A stretch of DNA of 64,000 nt from RHLJ01 sp040222455. Lineage in GTDB: Bacteria > Bacteroidota > Rhodothermia > Balneolales > Balneolaceae. The translations under genes and the position numbers were made by a program. The notes under the pieces are model-generated. The model ran no database searches and was not told where the DNA came from. It saw nothing but the letters and a program-made list of their open reading frames with translations. Positions 44,366-51,737 of this stretch are shown piece after piece. The DNA is taken from contig JAVKDD010000011.1 of the NCBI GenBank assembly GCA_040222455.1, positions 124,001-188,000 on the forward strand. Reading direction: 5' to 3'. Each line of letters starts with the position of its first letter. Positions within the stretch are counted from its first letter, which is position 1.

Positions 44366-45433
44366 TTAGATAATTTCTTCTAATAAAGTTAATTCGATAG
44401 ATACTCCAATGCCATCTAAATTTGAAAGGTGATAAGCACCGCGTTCTATTTTTTCATAAACATTTTGTTCATTCAACAAAGAACCAGTGGCTAAGCCATG
44501 TGCATATGTTTTTGAACCCAAACCAGACGCTAATATCGCTGTCATTGTCCTTCCAATTATTCCGTCTAATATAGTTGTGAACACAACTTTCATATTATGA
44601 GTTTCAGCAAGCTCTTTTGTTACGTTTATGGTACTAAAAAGACCAATAAGTGCAGGTTTAAGAATTATTAAATCACAACACTGATGCTCTATTAGTTCTT
44701 TAACTCTTGTTTTGTTCCCAAGTGATTCGTCGGCGGCAATGTCAATATCAGAATGGTTGGTTACTTTTTTTAGGCCCTGAAGATCGTTTGCATTAACGGG
44801 TTGCTCACAGTATTCAATATCAAGTTTTGAGAGATATTGGAGGTTTTGGATAGCTTCGTTAACGCTCCATGCTTGGTTAGCATCAATTCTGATTTTTAAT
44901 TCGGGAAATTGATTTCTTATCTCTTCAAGAACCTCTCGTTCGCTATCTATATCTGTCCCAACTTTAATTTTTACAGTATCAAATCCGAAAGATAATTTAT
45001 CATTCAGCACCGAGATTGTTTCACTCTTAGATTTTATACCAACCGTAGTATTACACTTTACAGAAGGAGAGCTTTGATTAAAAAGCAGGCTGTTTAAGGA
45101 TATTTTTTGCCTTTTTGCTTGTAAATCATGAAGTAGGGTATCAAGTCCAAAACTTAAAGAAGGAAATTCGTGGATTTGGTCTAATACCTGAATAATTTGT
45201 TCTGCATTCCCTTCTTTAAATGCTTCTAGCAAGAATTTTTTATTATTAATAAGAACTGCCTCAACCTGCTTCAGGCTTTCACTCGAAAATCCTGGAAGAG
45301 GTGCAACATCCCCAAAGGCCTGTATATTACCTTCTTCATAGGCGAGTATAATTCCTTCTCTATGAGAAAACTTTCTAACAGCGGTTTTAAAAGGGTTTTT
45401 GAAGGGAGTTTGGTATTTGAAATATCGAAGCAT
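44366..45433 (-). CDS. menC: o-Succinylbenzoate synthase
   Basis: A 355-residue enolase-superfamily enzyme that dehydrates SHCHC to o-succinylbenzoate. The catalytic lysine pair region is DTVKIKVGTD at about 158. Metal ligands are in KIRIDANQAWS near 186 and YCEQPVN near 211 and in IAADESLGN near 235. The second catalytic lysine is in LIILKPALIG near 260. The neighbours menA and menE confirm the assignment against other dipeptide-epimerase-like members. Its start overlaps the menA stop by one base. Confidence 0.93.
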   Translation of the reverse strand: MLRYFKYQTPFKNPFKTAVRKFSHREGIILAYEEGNIQAFGDVAPLPGFSSESLKQVEAVLINNKKFLLEAFKEGNAEQIIQVLDQIHEFPSLSFGLDTLLHDLQAKRQKISLNSLLFNQSSPSVKCNTTVGIKSKSETISVLNDKLSFGFDTVKIKVGTDIDSEREVLEEIRNQFPELKIRIDANQAWSVNEAIQNLQYLSKLDIEYCEQPVNANDLQGLKKVTNHSDIDIAADESLGNKTRVKELIEHQCCDLIILKPALIGLFSTINVTKELAETHNMKVVFTTILDGIIGRTMTAILASGLGSKTYAHGLATGSLLNEQNVYEKIERGAYHLSNLDGIGVSIELTLLEEII

Positions 45434-46344
45434 TAATTAAGAATGATGCCAATTGTAAATAATATCCCGAATATTGCCATGAACTGTGCAGTTTTTTCTA
45501 ATAAACTATTAAGGTTTACTTTTTCAGTTTCTGACCAAACTTTATAAGCATGATACGTTGCTATGGGAAACACTACGAATGGAAGAAAAATCCAAAGCTT
45601 ATAACTCAATTGAAAATAAAAATGAGGAGGGATAGCATAAGCAAGAATTAACATTATAGTATATTCCCATTTCAAGGCAGTATCACCTAACAATACACCA
45701 AGGGTTCGTTTTCCTGATTTAGCATCTTGTTCAACATCTCTGAGGTTATTAATAACTAGGATATTTGTACAAAGAGCACCAACAGCAAGAGATGCCCAGA
45801 AAGATGCCTCAGACCATTCTAGTGCATTTATATAATAAGTTCCCATTACTGCAACTATGCCAAAAAATATGAATACGAAAATATCGCCTAAACCATTATA
45901 ACCAAGCGGAAAAGGACCCCCAGTATAAAGTACACCAAACAATAGGGAGAGCAAGCCAATTAATAGTACAATCCAACCTCCAACCCAAACCAAATATAAG
46001 CCAAATAGAAAGGCGAGTAGCATGCTTAAAATTGTAGCATTTAACATAGCTTTGGGGGAAACCAATCCGGATGCTGTAGCTCTGGTAAATCCTATTCGTT
46101 CATCAGTATCGGCTCCTTTCATAAAGTCGAAATAATCGTTTGCAAAATTAGTCCCTATTTGAATGAGGAAAGCGCAGATAAAAGCAATCGCAGTATTATT
46201 AATAGAAAATGCCTGATCATTCCAAGCAATTCCTGCCCCAATCATTACCGGAGTAAAAGCTGCGGCTAATGTTTTAGGTCGGGCTGCTTCTACCCAAATC
46301 TTAAATTTATTGTTACTCAAAGTAGATGATTTTTTGGTGTTCAA
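45433..46344 (-). CDS. menA: 1,4-Dihydroxy-2-naphthoate polyprenyltransferase
   Basis: A 303-residue UbiA-family membrane enzyme that prenylates DHNA. The first aspartate-rich motif is NFANDYFDFMKGADTDER at about residues 68-85, and the second is NNLRDVEQDAKSGKRTLGV near 198-216. About eight to nine membrane segments are visible. It is first in a menA-menC-menE unit; menF, menD, menH and menB are not in this window. It is divergent from glnII across 259 bases. Confidence 0.95.
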   Translation of the reverse strand: MNTKKSSTLSNNKFKIWVEAARPKTLAAAFTPVMIGAGIAWNDQAFSINNTAIAFICAFLIQIGTNFANDYFDFMKGADTDERIGFTRATASGLVSPKAMLNATILSMLLAFLFGLYLVWVGGWIVLLIGLLSLLFGVLYTGGPFPLGYNGLGDIFVFIFFGIVAVMGTYYINALEWSEASFWASLAVGALCTNILVINNLRDVEQDAKSGKRTLGVLLGDTALKWEYTIMLILAYAIPPHFYFQLSYKLWIFLPFVVFPIATYHAYKVWSETEKVNLNSLLEKTAQFMAIFGILFTIGIILN

Positions 46345-46472
46345 ATGTGTATAAGAACTAAATAAAGATAATGCATTTGAGTTCCCCTAAAAATACGATG
46401 CCAATTAAAAAAAGAACTTAATTTTATTAAGAGGGAGTAATTTTGAAAATTAGATTGTAAAAGTTATTAAAG

Positions 46473-46490
46473 TGAAAGCGCTTTTTTACC
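46473..46490. promoter_or_regulatory. AAAGCGCTT palindrome between menA and glnII
   Basis: TGAAAGCGCTTTTTTACC lies midway between the divergent menA and glnII starts (about 129 and 121 bases away). It shares TGAAAGCGCTT with the site at 41431, which suggests one regulator for both regions. The rest of the 46345-46603 intergenic region shows no gene. Confidence 0.45.
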
Positions 46491-46603
46491 TACATATTTT
46501 ATATGTGGATAAATAATCTGCTAATTTAATTGAGTGTTTCGATAAAAGTACTTTATATTAACGCTCGATTTTACGTATTAACCTAACAAACCAAAGCGCA
46601 AAC

Positions 46604-47617
46604 ATGTCGTTGTCTAAATTAGAATATATTTGGCTTGATGGATACAAACCTACTCAAAGCCTTAGAAGTAAAACCAAAATTGTTTCTGATTTTTCAGGAA
46701 ATTTAGAAGACTGCCCGGAATGGTCTTTTGATGGAAGCTCAACAATGCAAGCAGAAGGAGGTAGTTCAGATTGCCTACTTAAGCCTATCGCAATTTACCC
46801 AGATCCAGCAATTAACAACGGTTTTTTAGTAATGACCGAAGTTTTAAACGCTGATGGTACTCCACACGAAAGTAATGGACGAGCAACAATTGATGATCTT
46901 GACGATGACTTCTGGTTCGGTTTTGAGCAAGAGTATTTCTTAATGGATCCAGATACTAAGCTTCCTATTGGTTTCCCAGCGGGTGGTTATCCTGCACCAC
47001 AAGGCCCGTATTATTGTGGTGTTGGTGGTCAGAATGTTTTTGGAAGAGAATTTAAAGATGAACATTTAGATCTTTGCCTTGATGCAGGATTAAATGTCGA
47101 AGGAACAAATGGTGAGGTAGCTGCAGGTCAATGGGAATGGCAGATTTTTGCAAAAGGTGCACAATCGGCTGGAGATCAAATCTGGGTAGCACGTTACTTA
47201 ATGGAACGACTTTCAGAGAAATATGGCGTTTATGTTGAATACCATCCAAAGCCACTTGGTGATACCGACTGGAATGGCTCAGGAATGCACGCCAATTTTT
47301 CAAATGAGTATATCCGTACAGCTGGTTCAAAAGAAAAAATTGAGAAAGTCTGCGAAGCATTTAGAAATGTAGTTGATGAGCATATTGCTGTTTATGGTGC
47401 GTATAACGAACAGCGTTTAACAGGTAAACACGAAACAGCTGCCATAACTGATTTTTCTTATGGAGTATCAGATCGTGGTGCATCAATTCGTATTCCTGTA
47501 TATACAGTAACTCATGGTTGGAGCGGTTACTTAGAAGATAGACGTCCAGCTTCTAATGCTGATCCTTATAAAGTAGCAGCTAGAATTATTAAAACAGTAA
47601 AAACTGTTACTGGATAA
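46604..47617 (+). CDS. glnII: Glutamine synthetase, type II (eukaryote-like)
   Basis: A 337-residue glutamine synthetase. It is much shorter than GSI (about 470) or GSIII (about 700) and has the GSII hallmarks KLEYIWLDGYKPTQSLRSKT at residues 5-24 and PEWSFDGSSTMQAEG. Metal and glutamate-site motifs follow: FGFEQEYFLMD near 103, QWEWQI near 179, GMHANFS near 228, and the RGASIRIPV segment near 296. It makes glutamine from glutamate, ammonium and ATP. GSII is not controlled by adenylylation, so regulation is probably at transcription, consistent with the palindrome upstream. A weak terminator follows. Confidence 0.95.
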   Translation: MSLSKLEYIWLDGYKPTQSLRSKTKIVSDFSGNLEDCPEWSFDGSSTMQAEGGSSDCLLKPIAIYPDPAINNGFLVMTEVLNADGTPHESNGRATIDDLDDDFWFGFEQEYFLMDPDTKLPIGFPAGGYPAPQGPYYCGVGGQNVFGREFKDEHLDLCLDAGLNVEGTNGEVAAGQWEWQIFAKGAQSAGDQIWVARYLMERLSEKYGVYVEYHPKPLGDTDWNGSGMHANFSNEYIRTAGSKEKIEKVCEAFRNVVDEHIAVYGAYNEQRLTGKHETAAITDFSYGVSDRGASIRIPVYTVTHGWSGYLEDRRPASNADPYKVAARIIKTVKTVTG

Positions 47618-47645
47618 AAGAACTTCACTATTCATCGAAGTATCT

Positions 47646-47680
47646 AAACCCTGCTTTCTTATGATTGTGGGGTTTTTTAT
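47646..47680 (+). terminator. Probable terminator after glnII
   Basis: AAACCC pairs with GGGTTT around an 18-base loop, followed by a T-run, 30 bases after the stop. Confidence 0.55.
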
Positions 47681-47693
47681 TGTTTAATAAAAA

Positions 47694-48032
47694 ATGAAAA
47701 AAATTAATTGGCAAGAATTTGAACAAGTTGAATTAAGAGTAGGAACCATACTTGAAGTGGAGAATTTTCCAGAAGCTAGAAATCCGGCATATAAGTTAAA
47801 GATTGATTTTGGAGAAGAAATTGGGATTAGAAAGTCATCGGCTCAAATTACTCATCACTATCCAAAAGAAGAGTTAAAGGGAAAGCAAATTATTGGCGTT
47901 GTAAATTTCCCAGATAAACAAATCGGACCCTTTATCTCGGAGTGTTTAATTACTGGTTTTTATGATAAAAATGGGCATGTTGTTCTTGCTATTCCAGATA
48001 AGAAAATAAATAATGGTGTAAAGCTGGGGTGA
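47694..48032 (+). CDS. csaA: tRNA-binding protein CsaA
   Basis: A 112-residue single OB-fold EMAP/tRNA-binding domain protein. It starts INWQEFEQVELRVGTILEVE and contains KIDFGEEIGIRKSSAQITHHY and FPDKQIGPFISE, the CsaA pattern. CsaA dimers bind tRNA and have been described as export-related chaperones in Bacillus. The start follows the glnII terminator directly. Confidence 0.94.
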   Translation: MKKINWQEFEQVELRVGTILEVENFPEARNPAYKLKIDFGEEIGIRKSSAQITHHYPKEELKGKQIIGVVNFPDKQIGPFISECLITGFYDKNGHVVLAIPDKKINNGVKLG

Positions 48033-48135
48033 TAGAATTATTTATGGGTTCAGAATGTTAGATCATTTTTAATTAAGAAACTTAACTTTCGATGGGGAGT
48101 AAAAGTGCTTAGTTTTAGGAAAAGTAATTAGCTCA

Positions 48136-48585
48136 ATGAATCGATTTATATTTAATTTACTATTCATCATTAGTATCATTTCTGGGAGTATTCAAGCTCA
48201 GGAACTACCCGATTATATAACAGAACGATCTTCTGCGTTTACCTTAGAAGTTGAAGGATTTAAAGAAACTAAAGGTGAAATCCGAATAGCAGTATTCAAT
48301 TCCGAAGATAAGTATACGAAAGAGCCCGTATACGCTATAGTTCTACCAGTAAATGAAACACAAGTTCAATGGGTTGTACCTGAGTTGCCATTTGGCGAAT
48401 ATGCAATTGCTGTATACCATGATAAAAATAGAAATGGGAAACTTGATACAAATCTATTAGGCATTCCAAAAGAGAGTTACGGGTTTTCAAATAACGCAAG
48501 AGGACGATTTGGACCGGCCTCGTGGAAGGAAGCAAAGTTTGAAATTCAAGAGAAATCAACTATCCATAAAATAGAGATTAAATAA
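48136..48585 (+). CDS. DUF2141 family secreted protein
   Basis: A 149-residue protein with a signal peptide (1-23, ending IQAQ). The remainder is one beta-sandwich DUF2141 domain with GEIRIAVFNSEDKY, LPFGEYAIAVYHDKNRNGKLDTN and GIPKESYGFSNNARG. The DKNRNGKLD loop may bind a metal. No function is known for the family. It is followed after 59 bases by a MacB-like permease on the same strand. Confidence 0.9.
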   Translation: MNRFIFNLLFIISIISGSIQAQELPDYITERSSAFTLEVEGFKETKGEIRIAVFNSEDKYTKEPVYAIVLPVNETQVQWVVPELPFGEYAIAVYHDKNRNGKLDTNLLGIPKESYGFSNNARGRFGPASWKEAKFEIQEKSTIHKIEIK

Positions 48586-48644
48586 GGTGTAACTTGAGTT
48601 TAGTGAAGTCGTAACTCAACTCTGAAATTCAACTCAGAGCATGT

Positions 48645-49856
48645 ATGCATTATTTTACTCAGTCTATTTTAATAGCACTTCAGAATATTAGAGCAAATCC
48701 TCTTCATACTTTTTTATCAACTTTGGGAATAATTATAGGAGTAGCTGCTCTGGTTGGTATTTTGGCTTTAGGTGATGGATTAGAACAAACCGGAAGAGAG
48801 CAACTCAGAGATACTACATCACTTAATATTCTCACACTTAATACCAAGCAAACTAAAGTAGTTGATAATATTAGAGTAAGAATAGAAAATCCACCTAAGC
48901 TTACTGTCGCTCATGCTAAAACCATTATAGAAAAGTATTCGAATCGTGCATTGGTTGAGCTTATGAATTCAGGAACAGGTCAGGTAGTCTATGGTGATTC
49001 AATTTCTGCAGTATACTTACAAGGTAATATGGATAATTGGCTATTATTTACTGGCGATTCATTATTTAAAGGCAGATACCTTATAGAAGAAGATATTCTT
49101 AACGAAGCGAAGGTGGCGGTAATAACTTATCAACTTGCACTTCAATGGTCAGATTCTCCTTCAAAAATAATAGGGGAAGAAATACTACTGAAAAATCAGA
49201 ACTTTAAGGTAGTTGGAATACTGCAAGAAAAGGAAAGTGATATCTCCAAAATTTTCATACCAATCACAACGTACGAGACTACTTTTGATAGCTATCCTGA
49301 GATTACACTAAAAGTTGAAAATGCAGAAGAAATTCCAGTATTAGAGTCTGAACTTAAATCTTGGCTCAATATTAATTTTGATGCTGGAGAAACAGGTTTT
49401 AGCTTAATCTCAAATAAAATGAGAGTAGAACAATTTTCAAGAGGGATTCTACTTTTTAAATTGATTATGGGAGCAATTACCGGGATTTCTGTTTTAGTAG
49501 GAGGAATTGGAGTTATGAATGTTTTGCTAATTTCGGTTACAGAGCGAACTAAAGAGATTGGGGTAAGGAAAGCCGCTGGCGCTAAAAAGAAAGACATTGT
49601 CCTTCAATTTATGGCTGAATCGATTACAATTTCTTTTTTTGGTTGCATAACCGGCTGGGTAATTGGAATGTTAGGGATTTTCACTTTTGTTCCAATAGTC
49701 AATTCTTTAACTGACATGAATTTTAAAGCGGCTTTAGGAATAAATACACTTATTATAATCCTTGTAGTCGCAATGGTTGTTGGAGTTGTATTTGGAACTT
49801 ATCCTGCATGGCGTGCCTCTCAACTAGATCCAATTGACGCAATAAGGCACGAATAA
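48645..49856 (+). CDS. MacB-like ABC transporter permease without adjacent ATPase
   Basis: A 403-residue protein with the MacB layout. One N-terminal membrane segment is at about 20-42 (FLSTLGIIIGVAALVGILALGDG), a periplasmic MacB_PCD domain at about 45-250, and three C-terminal membrane segments (about 275-300, 320-350, 365-390) form an FtsX-type domain. The final GTYPAWRASQLDPIDAIRHE is typical. Members act as mechanotransmission permeases in efflux or lipoprotein release. No ATP-binding subunit or membrane-fusion protein is encoded nearby, so the partner must be elsewhere. Confidence 0.9.
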   Translation: MHYFTQSILIALQNIRANPLHTFLSTLGIIIGVAALVGILALGDGLEQTGREQLRDTTSLNILTLNTKQTKVVDNIRVRIENPPKLTVAHAKTIIEKYSNRALVELMNSGTGQVVYGDSISAVYLQGNMDNWLLFTGDSLFKGRYLIEEDILNEAKVAVITYQLALQWSDSPSKIIGEEILLKNQNFKVVGILQEKESDISKIFIPITTYETTFDSYPEITLKVENAEEIPVLESELKSWLNINFDAGETGFSLISNKMRVEQFSRGILLFKLIMGAITGISVLVGGIGVMNVLLISVTERTKEIGVRKAAGAKKKDIVLQFMAESITISFFGCITGWVIGMLGIFTFVPIVNSLTDMNFKAALGINTLIIILVVAMVVGVVFGTYPAWRASQLDPIDAIRHE

Positions 49857-50007
49857 GATCATTTTAAAAGCTTTCCCTCTTCACAAGATTTGAATTAATT
49901 CAGATGTGAAATACTCATCAAAGAATTAAAAAATTTGGGTAGTCACATCAAAATGTGAGAAAACTTGATCGATTAGATGCGTTACTTAACCTGTGAGTTC
50001 AGATAAA

Positions 50008-50014
50008 AAGGAGG
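50008..50014 (+). promoter_or_regulatory. Strong Shine-Dalgarno sequence
   Basis: AAGGAGG stands four bases before the ATG at 50019. Such a full match is rare in this window, where most genes have AT-rich leaders without it, and it fixes the start of the hypothetical gene. Confidence 0.7.
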
Positions 50015-50018
50015 AACT

Positions 50019-50591
50019 ATGAAAAGGTTAATAATAACGTTATTTATGATTTCAGCAACAGTAATTAGCGCTAATGCACAGTATGCTACTTACCCAAGCT
50101 CAAATAATAGAAATGCTGAAAGCAGTTATAAATCTGAGCTAAAAGCACTTCAAAATTTTGAAAATCAATTAGATCAATTCTCATATTCTTTAATGGTGAA
50201 CGATGAGTGGCTTGCGAGGAAAAATAAAAGCCTGATAATTAAAAGTATGGAGATGGAGATCATCCGAACAAAAAGAAAAATTGATGAATTATCTTGGGGA
50301 GAAAGTTCATACTCAAAACGAAGTAATCAAATGCAATATCGGTCTAGACAAAGTGGACTCTACTCAAAAAGAAATGGTAGTAGAGAAAACTATATGTTAA
50401 ACCAACTAAATAAAGAACTTGAAGAACAGCGATGGATAAAGTACAAGTTTGAAACTACTACATTAATGGGTTCGAATAGAAGAGGGATGATTAACAAGAA
50501 AACCCATCGCAAATTAATGTATCAATACAGAGATTTATTAAGAGATAAATTAGAATACCCCCACAGATATAGTGAAGAAAGAAGAGGGTAG
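50019..50591 (+). CDS. Hypothetical secreted basic protein
   Basis: A 190-residue protein with a signal peptide (1-20, ending ISANAQ). The mature part is polar, predicted helical and strongly basic, rich in Ser, Asn, Arg, Lys, Tyr and Gln (SKRSNQMQYRSRQSGLYSKR). I recognise no family. Two coiled helices at about 38-60 and 120-145 may dimerise. It has an unusually good ribosome binding site and its own terminator, so it may be well expressed as a single gene. Confidence 0.7.
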   Translation: MKRLIITLFMISATVISANAQYATYPSSNNRNAESSYKSELKALQNFENQLDQFSYSLMVNDEWLARKNKSLIIKSMEMEIIRTKRKIDELSWGESSYSKRSNQMQYRSRQSGLYSKRNGSRENYMLNQLNKELEEQRWIKYKFETTTLMGSNRRGMINKKTHRKLMYQYRDLLRDKLEYPHRYSEERRG

Positions 50592-50597
50592 GAGTAG

Positions 50598-50629
50598 CCC
50601 AGCACATTAATGATGTGCTGGGTTTTTTT
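50598..50629 (+). terminator. Rho-independent terminator
   Basis: CCCAGCACAT pairs perfectly with ATGTGCTGGG, followed by seven T, just after the hypothetical gene and before the end of the convergent YbjQ gene. Confidence 0.93.
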
Positions 50630-50630
50630 A

Positions 50631-50951
50631 TTATTCTACAAAAACGGCTGTACCAGTAACAGAAACCATAAGCATGCTACCGTTAGCACCTATTGTTTCA
50701 TAATCGATATCAATTCCCATTACCGCATTAGCACCAACTCTATGAGCTTTTTCTTCAAGCTCAGAAAATGCAATTCGACGGGCTTCTTGAAGCTCTCGTT
50801 CGTATGAGGCAGATCTACCGCCAACTATGTCTCTGATTCCTGCGAAAATATCTTTAAAAATGTTTGCCCCTAAAATGGCTTCGCCTGTTACTACTCCTAA
50901 GTATTTTTTTACTTCTTTACCTTCAAAGGTATTTGTTGTAGTCATTACCAT
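50631..50951 (-). CDS. YbjQ/DUF74 family protein
   Basis: A 106-residue soluble protein of the YbjQ (UPF0145, heavy-metal-binding-like) family. Characteristic blocks are YLGVVTGEAILGANIFKDI, ARRIAFSELEEKAHRVGANA and MGIDIDYETIG. These proteins form pentameric rings; their role is unknown. A second in-frame ATG at 50945 would remove two residues and is equally plausible. It is convergent with the hypothetical gene at 50019. Confidence 0.93.
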   Translation of the reverse strand: MVMTTTNTFEGKEVKKYLGVVTGEAILGANIFKDIFAGIRDIVGGRSASYERELQEARRIAFSELEEKAHRVGANAVMGIDIDYETIGANGSMLMVSVTGTAVFVE

Positions 50952-51078
50952 GTAAAACGCTCCATTTAATTAATAATTCATTTGCATATCGATTATGCCA
51001 AATTTTACGAGTTTCTTCTACTACCTAAAAATTGAAAAGTTACTTTATATAAAAATGATTTTTTAAAAATACTGAGAA

Positions 51079-51113
51079 TAAAAAAAGCCTTTCAGAAACT
51101 GAAAGGCTTTTTA
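51079..51113 (-). terminator. Rho-independent terminator of the RRM gene
   Basis: AAAGCCTTTCAG and CTGAAAGGCTTT form a perfect 12-base stem with a three-base loop. On the minus strand a T-run follows, about 25 bases after the RRM stop. Confidence 0.92.
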
Positions 51114-51134
51114 ATGTCAAAATCCTTTGGGGGA

Positions 51135-51440
51135 TTAGTAGCGATTTCCGCCACCGCCTCCGCCGCCACGGAAATTGTTTCTTCTTGGCGGGCGCTCTTC
51201 TCTTGGTCGAGCTTCGTTTACCTTAACGGAACGGCCATCAATTTCTGCACCGTCAAGCTGCTCAATTGCAGCATTGCCTTCGGCATCATTGTCCATTTCA
51301 ACAAAACCAAAACCTTTTGATCGGCCTGAGTATTTGTCGGTGATTACTTTTGCAGAGCTTACTTCTCCATAAGCCTCAAAAACTTCGCGTAAATTGTCGT
51401 CGGTTACCCCATAGCTAAGGTTCCCTACATAAATGTTCAT
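51135..51440 (-). CDS. RRM-type RNA-binding protein
   Basis: A 101-residue protein made of one RNA-recognition motif (about 1-80) and a short arginine/glycine tail. RNP2 is IYVGNLSYG at residues 3-11, and RNP1 is KGFGFVEM at about 43-50, with the aromatic residues needed for RNA stacking. The tail ends FRGGGGGGGNRY, like eukaryotic and cyanobacterial cold-inducible Rbp proteins. It may be an RNA chaperone. A near-consensus promoter at 51537-51567 gives a leader of about 90 bases, a feature compatible with temperature or autogenous control. Confidence 0.95.
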   Translation of the reverse strand: MNIYVGNLSYGVTDDNLREVFEAYGEVSSAKVITDKYSGRSKGFGFVEMDNDAEGNAAIEQLDGAEIDGRSVKVNEARPREERPPRRNNFRGGGGGGGNRY

Positions 51441-51536
51441 GTCTACTAAATCTGGTTAAAAAAAACGGAAAGGATAAAAACTCAAATCTATAGGTCAAAA
51501 AGATACTTTAGTCTGATTATTGTTATCAATCCAGCA

Positions 51537-51567
51537 CAAAAGTACACTAAAAACAGCTTAACACAAA
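51537..51567 (-). promoter_or_regulatory. Bacteroidota consensus promoter for the RRM gene
   Basis: On the minus strand TTTG is followed by 19 bases and TACTTTTG, an exact match to the Bacteroidota pattern TTTG-N19-TAnnTTTG. The predicted transcript starts near 51530 and leaves a leader of about 90 bases. The rest of 51441-51737 shows no gene. Confidence 0.7.
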
Positions 51568-51737
51568 GTTTCAATAAATTATTTTTAAATAAGTTCTAGC
51601 ATATCTATTTATTAAGTTTAAAAAACTCCATAATATTTGATGATTCTAACCCACCTGAATATAATCTGTCTCCGAGCTCTTCTGGACCAGTGAGGTCAGT
51701 TGTGAAAGATCGCAACTCAAACAAATCAATAAATAAA

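Noticed and set aside
46501..46603. Sigma-54 promoter before glnII
   Set aside because: GG and GC are separated by 11 rather than 10 bases, and the surrounding consensus is poor.
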